From NCBI GenBank assembly GCA_022709755.1, contig JAKLIF010000007.1, positions 62,001 through 126,000 on the forward strand: DNA of 64,000 nt, given 5' to 3'. Under the pieces are notes generated by a model. The model did not search any database, was not told the DNA's origin, and was given only the letters and a program-made list of their open reading frames with translations. Source of the stretch: Elusimicrobiota bacterium. GTDB taxonomy: Bacteria; Elusimicrobiota; Elusimicrobia; FEN-1173; JAKLIF01. Shown one piece after another: positions 1 through 8,432 of the stretch (position 1 is its first letter; every line of letters begins with the position of its first letter). A program made the translations under genes and the position numbers.

Positions 1-1014
1 TCGGGCGGAAGCGGAATGGGTTCGAAAAGCCGCCGACAGAGACCGGAGAACGGTCTGAGTGACGGTCTCGATCGAGCCGGACAAGGTGCATCCGGCGGCG
101 TGGCGATGCCCGCCGCCGTTGAAGGAACGGACGATCTCATTGACGTTGAATGAATTTTTGGACCGAAGACTGACCTTGATGCGCCCGGAAGACATCTCGC
201 GGACCAGGATCGAGACGACGACGGAAGGGATCTTCAAACCCTGATTGATGATCCCCTCCGTCTCCTCGTCGGAAGAACCGGCTCGCGCGAAATCCGCCCG
301 ACGGAGCGTCAGGATGGCGACGCGGTCTCGCTCCGCCAGACGCAGCGAACTCAAGGCGATCCCCAGGAGGCGGATGGCCGACACAGGGGCTGTCCCGTAG
401 AGGTTCCTGGATATGTCCGCGACAGGTATTTTCGCCTCCAACAGGCGCACGGCCACCGCATGACTGTCCGGCGTGGTATTATCCTGTTGGAACCGCCCCG
501 TGTCCGTGACCAGCCCCACATAGAGACAGGTGGCCTCTGTCAGAGTGAGCCTGTATCGGGCCCGGTCGAATACGTGAAAGATCAGTTCCGATGTGGAAGA
601 GGCCGACGGATCGATCATGTTGATGTGGCCGAAATCGGTGTGGATGGAATGGTGGTCGATGTTGATCACCCGGCGCGCCTGTTTTTTCAGGTCGATGATG
701 TTCCCCATGCGGTCCTGATTGGAACATTCGAAGATGATGGCCACATCGTAGGTCTTGGAGACACGTTGCGCCGTCTTGATCCGGCGGCAGTTCGGCATGA
801 ATTGGAGGTAACGCGGGACGGGCTGGCGGTTGTAAATATCGATCGAGCGTTTTCCGAACCGCCGCAGGAGACTGTCCATGGCCAATTCGGAACCGATGGT
901 GTCTCCATCCGGTTTTTCATGGCCCGCCATGAAAAAGGTCCGGCCTTGCCGGAGTTCACGGAGGATGTCGTCGATCAGCTTATTTCTTTTTTGAGGATTT
1001 AGCTTTCCGGACAT
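1..1014 (-). CDS. nrnA: Bifunctional oligoribonuclease / PAP phosphatase NrnA (DHH family), 3' end cut by window
   Basis: The 338 visible codons belong to a DHH/DHHA1 phosphoesterase; the stop lies beyond the left edge. Known family members degrade nanoRNAs and hydrolyse 3'-phosphoadenosine 5'-phosphate in the cytoplasm using Mn2+. The visible motifs are HEKPDGD at residues 32-38, the DHH signature at 120-122 (NIDHHS), and a C-terminal DHHA1 motif FNGGGHRHAAG near residues 299-309 that binds substrate. The start is the ATG at 1014, which overlaps the end of rbfA by 35 bases. Following rbfA in a nusA-infB operon is the usual position for this gene. PAP removal would also suit a cell that makes APS with the sat gene at the other end of the window, but no PAPS enzyme is visible here. 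Confidence 0.9.
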   Translation of the reverse strand, partial: MSGKLNPQKRNKLIDDILRELRQGRTFFMAGHEKPDGDTIGSELAMDSLLRRFGKRSIDIYNRQPVPRYLQFMPNCRRIKTAQRVSKTYDVAIIFECSNQDRMGNIIDLKKQARRVINIDHHSIHTDFGHINMIDPSASSTSELIFHVFDRARYRLTLTEATCLYVGLVTDTGRFQQDNTTPDSHAVAVRLLEAKIPVADISRNLYGTAPVSAIRLLGIALSSLRLAERDRVAILTLRRADFARAGSSDEETEGIINQGLKIPSVVVSILVREMSSGRIKVSLRSKNSFNVNEIVRSFNGGGHRHAAGCTLSGSIETVTQTVLRSLSAAFRTHSASAR

Positions 1015-1402
1015 TCGTTTTGGCCCTTCGAGGCTTGGAAGGAGGAACGACGGGGGGTGCGTTCTCCGTTTCGATCCTGTTCAGGATCTCAAAGACCCGG
1101 GCGGCTCTGGCCGGGGTTTCATCGTAGACGAATTCAAGGTTGGGGATTCGACGAAGGTTCTCGAGATGCCGGATCTCGGACCGGATGAAGGGGATGGCCT
1201 TGATCAGGGCCTCGCGGCTTTTCTCCTTGTCCTCCTCGCTGCCCAAGACGGAATAGAAGACGCGCGCCTGATAGAGGTCATCGGTCAACTTGACTCCCGT
1301 CACCGTGACGAACCCGATGTCCGTGTTATCCAGAGTCAAGATCAGGCGGGAGATCTCCTGCTGCAAAAGCTCATTCAACCGTTCCAGACGTCGGGCCCAC
1401 AC
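980..1402 (-). CDS. rbfA: Ribosome-binding factor A
   Basis: A 140-residue protein matching RbfA, the KH-like factor that binds the 30S subunit and helps 16S rRNA 5'-end maturation. The core (WARRLERLNELL near the start, then DLYQARVFYSVLG and RIPNLEFVYDE) is typical. The frame stays open far upstream inside infB, so the start was chosen as the GTG at 1402. It lies 11 bases after an AGGAGG and gives the normal family length. The last 25 residues form a Pro/Lys-rich tail (ending KAKSSKKK) that is longer than in E. coli. The gene follows infB by 28 bases and overlaps nrnA, so it is part of the rimP-nusA-infB operon. Confidence 0.88.
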   Translation of the reverse strand: MWARRLERLNELLQQEISRLILTLDNTDIGFVTVTGVKLTDDLYQARVFYSVLGSEEDKEKSREALIKAIPFIRSEIRHLENLRRIPNLEFVYDETPARAARVFEILNRIETENAPPVVPPSKPRRAKTNVRKAKSSKKK

Positions 1403-1430
1403 GATGATCTCCCCCTCCTGGCGGCCGCGA

Positions 1431-3677
1431 TCAGTTCTTCGGCAGCCGCGTTTGCTTTTCCAGCGAGTAAAACTCGATCCGATCCCCCGGTTTGATGTCC
1501 TGATACCCTTCCAAACTGATCCCGCATTCGAACCCTTTCTCCACTTCACGCACATCGTCCTTGAAGCGTTTGAGGTTGGAGAGGGTCCCTTCAAAAACGA
1601 TCGTGCCGTTCCGGAGAAGCCGCGCCTTGGCGGACCGGGCCGCTTTTCCCTCGGTGACATAGCATCCGGCGACCGTGCCCGACTTGGTGATGCGGAAAAC
1701 CTGCCTCACGTCGGCCCAGCCCTGCGTGACTTCCTTGACGAGCGGCTCCAACAATCCCTCCAGAGCGGCCTTCACGTCATTGACCATGTCATAGATGATG
1801 CGATAGGTCCGTATTTCGACGGATTCCCGGCGGGCCAAATCCTCGGAGGACGGATCCGGACGGACGTTGAAACCCAGGATGATGGCGTCCGAGGCGGAGG
1901 CGAGCAATATGTCGGATTCATTGATGGCCCCGACCCCCACGTGGATCGATTTGACCGTCACCCCTTCGTATGACATCCGTTCGAGGGAATCCCGCACGGC
2001 CTCGACAGACCCCTGCACGTCGGCTTTAATGATGATGGGGAGGTTCTTCAACTTCCCGGCAGAGACGGCCTGATGGAGGGTTTCCAAGGTGACGTGCTGC
2101 CGCCGTTTTTTGCTTTCCTCATCCGCAATGGAGGCCCGTTTTTCCGCGATCTCTCGGGCTTCCGAATCGGTCGCGACGACTTGGAACCGGACCCCCGTCT
2201 CAGGAGGACGAGAGAAACCCAATATCTCCACCGGCTGGGACGGGACCGCTTCTTTGATCCGCTGCCCCTTGTGATCCAACAGCGCGCGGACTTTTCCGAA
2301 CGTCATCCCGCAGACGAAAGCGTCCCCCACGTGGAGCGTCCCCTTCTGGATGAGCACGGTGGCCACAGGACCGCGACGCTGATCCATCCGGGCCTCGACG
2401 ACGACCCCTTGCGCGGAACGCGTCGGGTCCGCCTTCAGTTCAAGAATCTCGGCTTCAAGGAGGATCATCTCCAGGAGTTTATCCAAATTCAGTTTCTGGC
2501 GGGCCGAGACCTCCACCATGATCGTCTTCCCTCCCCACTCTTCCGTGATCAACTGGTGATTGGACAGTTCCTGTTTCACCTTCTGGGGATTGGCGTTCGG
2601 GAGGTCGCACTTGTTAATGGCGACCACGATGGGCACCCCGGCCGCCCGGGCGTGGTCCAACGCTTCAATCGTCTGAGGCATGACGCCATCGTCGGCAGCA
2701 ACCACCAGCACCACCAGATCCGTGGCCTGGGCTCCGCGCGCGCGCATGGCCGTGAACGCCTCGTGACCCGGCGTATCCAAGAACGAGATCGTCCCCTTTT
2801 CCGTTTTCACCTGATAGGCCCCGATGTGCTGCGTGATTCCCCCCGCCTCTTTTTCAGCCACACGTGTCTGACGAATGGCGTCCAACAGGGACGTCTTCCC
2901 ATGGTCCACGTGCCCCATGATGGTCACCACCGGAGGACGCGCCTTCAATTTGGATGGATCGTCCGGAGATTCCAGCGCCTCCTCCGCATACAGCGGGATC
3001 ACTTCCACATCAAACTGGAACGTGTCCGCCACCATCGTCGCCGTATCCGAATCCAACCGTTGATTGATGGTCGCCAGCACGCGCATCGACATCAGCTTCT
3101 TGATCACATCCGGGACCTTCACGTTCATTCGATCAGCCAGATCCTTGACGGATATAAATTCGTTGATCTTGATCTTTACCCGAGGGGCCGCCGGTCTGGC
3201 CGGCTCGACCGGTTTGGGTGGCGGGGGAGGGATGACGGGCGCTCTGGGCTCCATCGGTTTTTCGGGAACTTTCAAAGCCGGCTTATCCGATCGTGCCGGC
3301 ATCTTCGGAGCCGGGGGCTTGATCGACGGAGGAACCGGCTTAACAACCGGAGGAGGGACCACTGGGGCCGAAAGATCCTTGAGCGGTTTCTTTTTCTCGG
3401 GTGCCGGAACAACCGGCGGATGGATCGGGTGCTTCTTTTCAACGGGAACTGTCGACGGAGCAATCGCTTTCGTCACGACCGCGGCGTGAGGAGTCGCCTC
3501 CGGTTCGGTCTTTTTAACGGGCGGGGTCTTCTTCTTCGACAGAACCGCCTTTTTTTCGGCTGGCTTGTCCTTTTTGACGGTTTTCGCCTTTTTGGCATCC
3601 GGCTTTTTCGCCGTTTCCGAATGTTCCGGATGGGTCTTTACCGCGGCTTTTGTTTTGGGTTCTTTCTTGATCTTCAT
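1431..3677 (-). CDS. infB: Translation initiation factor IF-2
   Basis: A 748-residue IF-2, the GTPase that places initiator fMet-tRNA on the 30S subunit and promotes subunit joining. Residues 1-165 are a low-complexity Lys/Pro/Ala-rich linker. An IF2-N domain follows at about 168-220 (VKDLADRMNVKVPDVIKKLM). The GTPase domain begins near 250 with GHVDHGKT at 255-262, then DTPGHE and NKCD. Domains II to IV follow and contain the typical KADVQGSVEA and GYQDIKPGDRIE segments. The ATG at 3677 has AAGGA five bases upstream. The gene lies eight bases after nusA. The basic N-terminal linker is typical of IF-2 but its exact function here is unknown. Confidence 0.97.
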   Translation of the reverse strand: MKIKKEPKTKAAVKTHPEHSETAKKPDAKKAKTVKKDKPAEKKAVLSKKKTPPVKKTEPEATPHAAVVTKAIAPSTVPVEKKHPIHPPVVPAPEKKKPLKDLSAPVVPPPVVKPVPPSIKPPAPKMPARSDKPALKVPEKPMEPRAPVIPPPPPKPVEPARPAAPRVKIKINEFISVKDLADRMNVKVPDVIKKLMSMRVLATINQRLDSDTATMVADTFQFDVEVIPLYAEEALESPDDPSKLKARPPVVTIMGHVDHGKTSLLDAIRQTRVAEKEAGGITQHIGAYQVKTEKGTISFLDTPGHEAFTAMRARGAQATDLVVLVVAADDGVMPQTIEALDHARAAGVPIVVAINKCDLPNANPQKVKQELSNHQLITEEWGGKTIMVEVSARQKLNLDKLLEMILLEAEILELKADPTRSAQGVVVEARMDQRRGPVATVLIQKGTLHVGDAFVCGMTFGKVRALLDHKGQRIKEAVPSQPVEILGFSRPPETGVRFQVVATDSEAREIAEKRASIADEESKKRRQHVTLETLHQAVSAGKLKNLPIIIKADVQGSVEAVRDSLERMSYEGVTVKSIHVGVGAINESDILLASASDAIILGFNVRPDPSSEDLARRESVEIRTYRIIYDMVNDVKAALEGLLEPLVKEVTQGWADVRQVFRITKSGTVAGCYVTEGKAARSAKARLLRNGTIVFEGTLSNLKRFKDDVREVEKGFECGISLEGYQDIKPGDRIEFYSLEKQTRLPKN

Positions 3678-3685
3678 ACGTGTCC

Positions 3686-5089
3686 TTATTCCTTCGAATC
3701 CTCGTCAGATTTTTCCTTCTCGGCCGAACTCGACTTTTTCTTTTTGGCGCTCGGCTTCTTCTCTCCCGTTTTTCCCTCGGCGGATTCCGGAGCGGTTGTG
3801 TCGGGCTCCGGAGTCTCCTTGGCCTTGTTCTTGAGATAGTCCTTCGCGGCCGCGATCACCTTCTCGGCCGTCTTCTCCCCCACACCGGAGAGTCCCGTCA
3901 GGTCCTCGGTCTTGGCGCCCGCCAATCGTTCAATGTCCCCCCACCCACCCTTCTGGAGGACATCCGCCGTCTTGGGACCGACGCCTTCCAATTTGGAGAG
4001 TTCCTCCATGTGGGCCGCCGCCTTCGCCGCGGAGGCGCCCTTCCGCTGGGACTCCGAAATCACCTCGATGTTCCATCCGGTCAATTTGGACGCCAGCCGG
4101 ATGTTCTGACCGGACCGTCCGACCGCCAGGGTCATCTGTTCGTCGGAGATCAGGACCTCCGCTTTCCGGTCTCCGTGGCTGACGATGTTCACGGCCAACG
4201 GTTTCACGGGGGCGAGGGCCGACGCGATGTAGGAAGCCGGGTCATCCGCGTAGGCGACCAGATCGATCCGTTCCCCCTGCAACTCGTTGATGATCGGCCG
4301 AACACGCGACCCCTTGACCCCGACGCACGAACCGATGGGGTCCACTTTGGGGTTGTTGCTCTTGACGACCACCTTGGATCGGAACCCGGGTTCGCGCACC
4401 ACGCTGACCACTTCCACGATCTTCTCGTAGATCTCCGGGACTTCCTGTTCGAAAAGCCTCTTGACGAAATCGGGGTGGGTCCTTGAAAGGATCAGTTCCG
4501 GACCGCGAGGACCTTTCTCCACCTTCATGAGAAGGACGCGGATGTGGTCCCCGACGTTCCATTTTTCGCGGCGGACTTGCTCGCGCATCGGGATGAAACC
4601 CTCTGCCCGGCCCAAATCGATGACGATATTGCCGCTGGAGAACCGATGGATCGTCCCGCTGACCAACGTCCCTTCCTTGGGCTTGAATTCGCCGAACATG
4701 CTCTCGCGTTCGGATTCCCGGATCTTTTGGATCAGGACCTGTTTGGCCGCTTGGGCCGCGATCCTGGAGAATTCCGCGGTATCGATCGGGATCTTGACGG
4801 GTTCTCCCATCTGGGCGGAAGACCGTATCTTTTTGGCGTCAGGCAATGAAATCTCGATGACCGGCGTCTGCACCACTTCCACGACGGTCTTGATGACGTG
4901 CGCCCCGATCTGCCCCGTCTCCGGATCAATCACGGCCTCCACATTGTACTGTTGCCCGACGTGCTTCCGGTAGGCCGACACCAGGGACTGTTCGATCATA
5001 TGAAGGACATCGTCCTTCCGCAGTCCTTTGTCCCTCTCGATCTGTTCCAGAACCGCAATCAACTCGTTCTTCATGTTTTGAATCGTCAT
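3686..5089 (-). CDS. nusA: Transcription termination/antitermination factor NusA
   Basis: A 467-residue NusA, which binds RNA polymerase and nascent RNA to control pausing, termination and antitermination. It shows the N-terminal polymerase-binding domain (1-130), an S1 domain (about 140-205, GTIHRFSSGNIVIDLGRAEGF), two KH domains (about 225-370, including GSCVGVKGSRV and AVGRSGQNIRLA) and a C-terminal helix-hairpin-helix region (EGVGPKTADVLQ). The final 45 residues are a Lys/Glu/Ser-rich tail. The ATG overlaps the rimP stop in an ATGA. In other bacteria NusA represses its own operon through the leader. The hairpin upstream of rimP could serve the same purpose here, which is inference. Confidence 0.97.
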   Translation of the reverse strand: MTIQNMKNELIAVLEQIERDKGLRKDDVLHMIEQSLVSAYRKHVGQQYNVEAVIDPETGQIGAHVIKTVVEVVQTPVIEISLPDAKKIRSSAQMGEPVKIPIDTAEFSRIAAQAAKQVLIQKIRESERESMFGEFKPKEGTLVSGTIHRFSSGNIVIDLGRAEGFIPMREQVRREKWNVGDHIRVLLMKVEKGPRGPELILSRTHPDFVKRLFEQEVPEIYEKIVEVVSVVREPGFRSKVVVKSNNPKVDPIGSCVGVKGSRVRPIINELQGERIDLVAYADDPASYIASALAPVKPLAVNIVSHGDRKAEVLISDEQMTLAVGRSGQNIRLASKLTGWNIEVISESQRKGASAAKAAAHMEELSKLEGVGPKTADVLQKGGWGDIERLAGAKTEDLTGLSGVGEKTAEKVIAAAKDYLKNKAKETPEPDTTAPESAEGKTGEKKPSAKKKKSSSAEKEKSDEDSKE

Positions 5090-5577
5090 AGGTCAAACCC
5101 TTTTTTTTGATTGAAATCCAGCGCCGGATCGATCCGCGCCGAGGCCATATCACCGATGGGGATGCTCACGGTCCCGTTCGTCCGGTCTTCCAGAGTCAAC
5201 ACCCCGGACTGAACCCCGGCGATCTTCCCATGGAAATTCCGCTGGCCGTTGATCGGAGCAAAGGTTTTGATGATGGCCTGCTCCCCCATGAACCGGCTGA
5301 AATCCGCTTCTTTTTTGAGCGGCCGGTTCAAACCCGGAGAAGAAATCTCCAGGGAATAGGACTGGGTGATCAGGCCGGCGCCATCCACCAGAGCGCCGAT
5401 CCGGTCGTTCCAGACCTCGCAATCTGTCAACGTCAATCCCCCCGCCTTATCCATGAAGACTCGTAAAACCCAGCCCGACGGTTCCTGCCGGTGTTCGACA
5501 TGAACCAATTCATACCCTTCGGTCTGGAGGACCGGGGAGAGGAGACTCTCGATCTGTTCGACGACTTGAGACGACAT
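5086..5577 (-). CDS. rimP: Ribosome maturation factor RimP
   Basis: A 163-residue RimP, needed for 30S subunit maturation. The N-terminal alpha/beta domain carries GYELVHVEHRQEPSGWVLRVFMD and the conserved LEISSPGLNRPL segment, and a C-terminal SH3-like domain follows (KIAGVQSGVLTLED). A TTG four codons upstream is in frame but lies in the U-tract of the leader hairpin, so I chose the ATG at 5577. No clear Shine-Dalgarno sequence precedes either start, which is odd for the first gene of a major operon. The gene opens the rimP-nusA-infB-rbfA-nrnA operon and overlaps nusA by four bases. Confidence 0.93.
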   Translation of the reverse strand: MSSQVVEQIESLLSPVLQTEGYELVHVEHRQEPSGWVLRVFMDKAGGLTLTDCEVWNDRIGALVDGAGLITQSYSLEISSPGLNRPLKKEADFSRFMGEQAIIKTFAPINGQRNFHGKIAGVQSGVLTLEDRTNGTVSIPIGDMASARIDPALDFNQKKGFDL

Positions 5578-5587
5578 TGAGTTAGAC

Positions 5588-5616
5588 AAAAAAAAGTGGC
5601 TCGCACTGAAGCCACT
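5588..5616 (-). terminator. Terminator-like hairpin with U8 tract just upstream of rimP
   Basis: On the minus strand AGTGGCT and AGCCACT form a perfect 7-bp stem with an 8-base loop, followed directly by eight T. It is a textbook intrinsic terminator. It ends 11 bases before the rimP ATG. It could terminate transcripts coming from the radical SAM gene upstream, or act as an attenuator in the rimP-nusA leader. The nearby -10 box would place the rimP transcript start at the hairpin itself. Confidence 0.75.
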
Positions 5617-5621
5617 CGGCT

Positions 5622-5639
5622 GATTATAGCATAATAATC
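5622..5639 (-). promoter_or_regulatory. Extended -10 promoter for rimP-nusA-infB, within a palindrome
   Basis: The minus strand reads TGCTATAAT, a perfect -10 box at 5623-5628 with an extended TGn element. No good -35 is seen. The box lies inside an 18-bp sequence with perfect 6-bp arms (GATTAT, six bases, ATAATC), so a symmetric DNA-binding protein could block it. The predicted start is near 5616, at the foot of the hairpin. The rest of the gap to 5708 holds a weak 6-bp hairpin (5680-5698, no U tract) after the radical SAM stop. Confidence 0.65.
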
Positions 5640-5708
5640 GCTCTCAGTGCCCACAAGTTCGCTTTTTATCGGTTTTCCCCTGTCTTCCTCCGAGACAGCC
5701 CGGAATGA

Positions 5709-7151
5709 CTAAACGTTCAACCGATAGAGAGCGGAGAGAAGTCTCACATCCCATGTTTTCTCATAGGAATGAGACCGCCAGGACTGGGTGTACCGGTCAT
5801 TCAACCAGTTGAATACGGTCCGAACGAACGGTTTCCCTTCGGAGAGTGCGTGCAACCGGGTCTGATCGATGAACTTGGAAGTGATGAAGAGCGTCTCATA
5901 GAGGTCTTTATTCTCCTGGATCCAGGGCGTGGCCCGATGTTCGCGGCTGAAAGCGGACCACCCCCCCAACGACCGCGGAGGCTGAAAACCCTGTTGAACC
6001 GCCAGATCATACAGGGCGGCTCCCGGATACGGCACATAGACATAGAAACCGGCGATACGGGACCGTGGGTTTTCCGCCATAAGTTCCAGGGCGAGGTCGA
6101 CGGTCGCGGTCAACTCGTCGATCGATTCCCCTGGAAATCCCATCATGAAGTTATAGATGGCTTGGATGGAGGTCTGCGCCAGTCGCCGGTTGACCGTCTT
6201 GTAGAGTTCCACCGTCTCCTTTTTCTTCAACAGTTCCAATATCCTCGGGGACCCCGTTTCAAGGCCCGGCTGTACGACCCTCAATCCGCATCTCTCCAAT
6301 TCGCCCAGATCGACGCGCGACAGGTCGTCCATCCGGGTCTGGACGTACCACTCGAACTGGCCGTTGATCAAACGAGCGATCTCCATCCCCCGGTCGGCAT
6401 TGACGAAGAACTCGTCGTCGTCGAACAGGACGGCCTCCAGTTTGTATCGGTCCACAAGCCGGATGACCCGTTCGTAAGTCTCGACGGGGCTGAGCCGGAT
6501 CCACTTCCGTCCGGAGAGCATCGGTTGGCAACAGAACGCGCACTCGTGAGGGCACCCGACGGACGAAATGAAGGGCAACGCGCGGACCCTCCGACCGAAC
6601 AAGAGACTCCCGTAAACATATTTCTCAACATCGACCGATTCGTAGGAGAAGTGAGACACGTCCCCGGAACGCGCGTCATCGCGGAGATATCGGACCGCCC
6701 CCCCCTGCTTGAAAGCGAGTTGGGGGATCGATGTCCAGGGATTCTTCTCGGCCAGACAATCGACCAAGGAACGGAAAGGCTTCTCTCCGGCGCCCGCCAC
6801 GGCCACGTCCACCAACGGATCCGCCGCGGTCTGCTCCGGCATCAATGTCGGATGGACCCCTCCCCAGACGATCGGAATATCCTTGTTGATCCGTCGCACG
6901 AACCGGGCGGCGTCCGATGCATGCCGGATCTGGGTCCCCGTCATGGTCGACACCCCGAAACACAGTGTCTCCGGGCCGATCTCGTTCCGGATCTCCCGCT
7001 TCCAATCCCGACAGAAGCGCTGATCGATGATCCGAACGCTGTACCGATCGGTCACGGAAGAAGCGAGCGCCATCAGCGCCATCGGCGGAAAAACCGTGAC
7101 CTCTTTCACGTCGAGACCCGTCAGAGGATAAAAGAGGATGATTTGGCTCAT
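5709..7151 (-). CDS. B12-binding-domain radical SAM protein
   Basis: A 480-residue enzyme with an N-terminal cobalamin-binding-like Rossmann domain (about 1-140, with segments FPPMALMALAS and WGGVHPTLMPE). A radical SAM domain follows with the cluster motif CPHECAFC near residues 200-207, which holds the [4Fe-4S] cluster that cleaves SAM. Later segments (GLETGSPRILELLKKK, YNFMMGFPGES) are typical of this large class. Members methylate or rearrange varied substrates, and the substrate cannot be read from sequence. It starts 57 bases after the outer-membrane barrel gene and may be the last gene of the signalling operon, ahead of the hairpin at 5588-5616. Confidence 0.85.
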   Translation of the reverse strand: MSQIILFYPLTGLDVKEVTVFPPMALMALASSVTDRYSVRIIDQRFCRDWKREIRNEIGPETLCFGVSTMTGTQIRHASDAARFVRRINKDIPIVWGGVHPTLMPEQTAADPLVDVAVAGAGEKPFRSLVDCLAEKNPWTSIPQLAFKQGGAVRYLRDDARSGDVSHFSYESVDVEKYVYGSLLFGRRVRALPFISSVGCPHECAFCCQPMLSGRKWIRLSPVETYERVIRLVDRYKLEAVLFDDDEFFVNADRGMEIARLINGQFEWYVQTRMDDLSRVDLGELERCGLRVVQPGLETGSPRILELLKKKETVELYKTVNRRLAQTSIQAIYNFMMGFPGESIDELTATVDLALELMAENPRSRIAGFYVYVPYPGAALYDLAVQQGFQPPRSLGGWSAFSREHRATPWIQENKDLYETLFITSKFIDQTRLHALSEGKPFVRTVFNWLNDRYTQSWRSHSYEKTWDVRLLSALYRLNV

Positions 7152-7208
7152 GGTTCAGTCGAGGCGCTCAAGGAGGGCCCCATCGGAGAAACAGGGGATC
7201 TCCCCGCG

Positions 7209-8432
7209 TCAGAGTTGGTAGGTGAAACCGAGGAAGAAGTGGGATGAAGAATAATTGTAACGGTAGACCGTCTCGTAATCCATATTGGAGTCGGCGTTTT
7301 GGAACGCTCCCTGGGCTTGAAGGGAAAGGCCTCTCCAGAGCGGGTAACCGACCGTCCACCGCAGGGTGTTGACGGTATTGGAAATAGACGTCCCCGTCTT
7401 GTATGTCCCGTCGGCGTTCTGGACGGGTCGATCCGCATAGTCCCGGAAGTTCCACATCATCGCCAGCCCCGCGGTCAACTTGCCGTTCCATCGGGTGTTG
7501 ACCCGGGGTCCGAAACCGATCTCCGTGTAATCGTAGTAATTCTGATTGAACGTCGTGCGTCCCGCGTCATAGTTGTTCTGATTTGAATTGAGAGAGGCAT
7601 AGGAAACGTCGAGTCCGCCCAAACTTTCCATCTTCCATATCCAGACCACCAATTCCGGCAACTGGTGACGATACCCGGCGGAAAGGTAATAGAAAGAATC
7701 GCTGCGTTCGTCAGCTGAATAGGTCCCTCCGCGACTCACGATCTTCTGGTCGTAATAGTCTCTGGAACTGCCGACGGCGGCCAAGGACAGCATCCGGCCC
7801 GGAGCCAACAGGAGGTCTCCTCCCAGGGAGACATCGGCGGCATTGAAATCGAGCACGTCTTTCCCCGAATTGATCTCGGTCCCGTAGTATTTGCTGGCCA
7901 GCGTCTGAAAATTCGGAAACCGCACGGCGTAATAATCCACTCCCACCCGGAGACTTCTCAGGAACGTCCCTTCCTTCTCCAGCTCCATTCCCAGGGCATT
8001 CTTGTCGTAATCGAACAACCCGTTCCCCCAAGTCTCATCGCTCGTTTCCTTGAGCATCTCTTGCCGGCGGGAAACCGTCAATTTCGCCTTCAGGCCCGGC
8101 TTCAATACGTAGACGGTCTTCAGACCCAGGGACGCCGTCTGTTGCTGTTGGGAAAGGAAACTTCCCCCCACCAATTCCTGCACATCGCGCGCCTTCCGAT
8201 ATCCGTAAGAGAGAGACGGGAGCAATGACAGCCGGTCCGACAGGCGCAGGCCGGGGACGACGACGACGGACCCGTTCATGCTGGAGACCGGAGAAGCGTC
8301 ATTGCCGGAAAAACGGGATTGCCCGACATAGAGTTCGGAGTTCACATAGGGGGCATATTTCACCTCAGCCCAGGCCGACGAGACACCGATTCCGCCGATC
8401 AATACCACCGAGAAGAGCGTTAGTTTTTTCAT
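7209..8432 (-). CDS. Outer-membrane beta-barrel protein
   Basis: A 407-residue exported protein. A signal peptide is clear (MKKL, a hydrophobic core, then SSAWA before EVKY). The rest alternates short amphipathic strands rich in Tyr, Ser and Gly with turns, and it ends in FFLGFTYQL, a C-terminal aromatic beta-signal typical of Gram-negative barrels. No enzyme motif is seen. The ATG shares one base with the FecR gene stop (TAATG), so the two are translationally coupled. Related barrels in other bacteria are often linked to FecR-domain proteins. Whether this one is a porin, a surface sensor or an export channel is not known. Confidence 0.8.
   Translation of the reverse strand: MKKLTLFSVVLIGGIGVSSAWAEVKYAPYVNSELYVGQSRFSGNDASPVSSMNGSVVVVPGLRLSDRLSLLPSLSYGYRKARDVQELVGGSFLSQQQQTASLGLKTVYVLKPGLKAKLTVSRRQEMLKETSDETWGNGLFDYDKNALGMELEKEGTFLRSLRVGVDYYAVRFPNFQTLASKYYGTEINSGKDVLDFNAADVSLGGDLLLAPGRMLSLAAVGSSRDYYDQKIVSRGGTYSADERSDSFYYLSAGYRHQLPELVVWIWKMESLGGLDVSYASLNSNQNNYDAGRTTFNQNYYDYTEIGFGPRVNTRWNGKLTAGLAMMWNFRDYADRPVQNADGTYKTGTSISNTVNTLRWTVGYPLWRGLSLQAQGAFQNADSNMDYETVYRYNYSSSHFFLGFTYQL

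Noticed and set aside
2073-3839. Plus-strand frame of 588 codons over infB
   Set aside because: It is an Arg-rich antisense shadow of a certain gene and has no family features.
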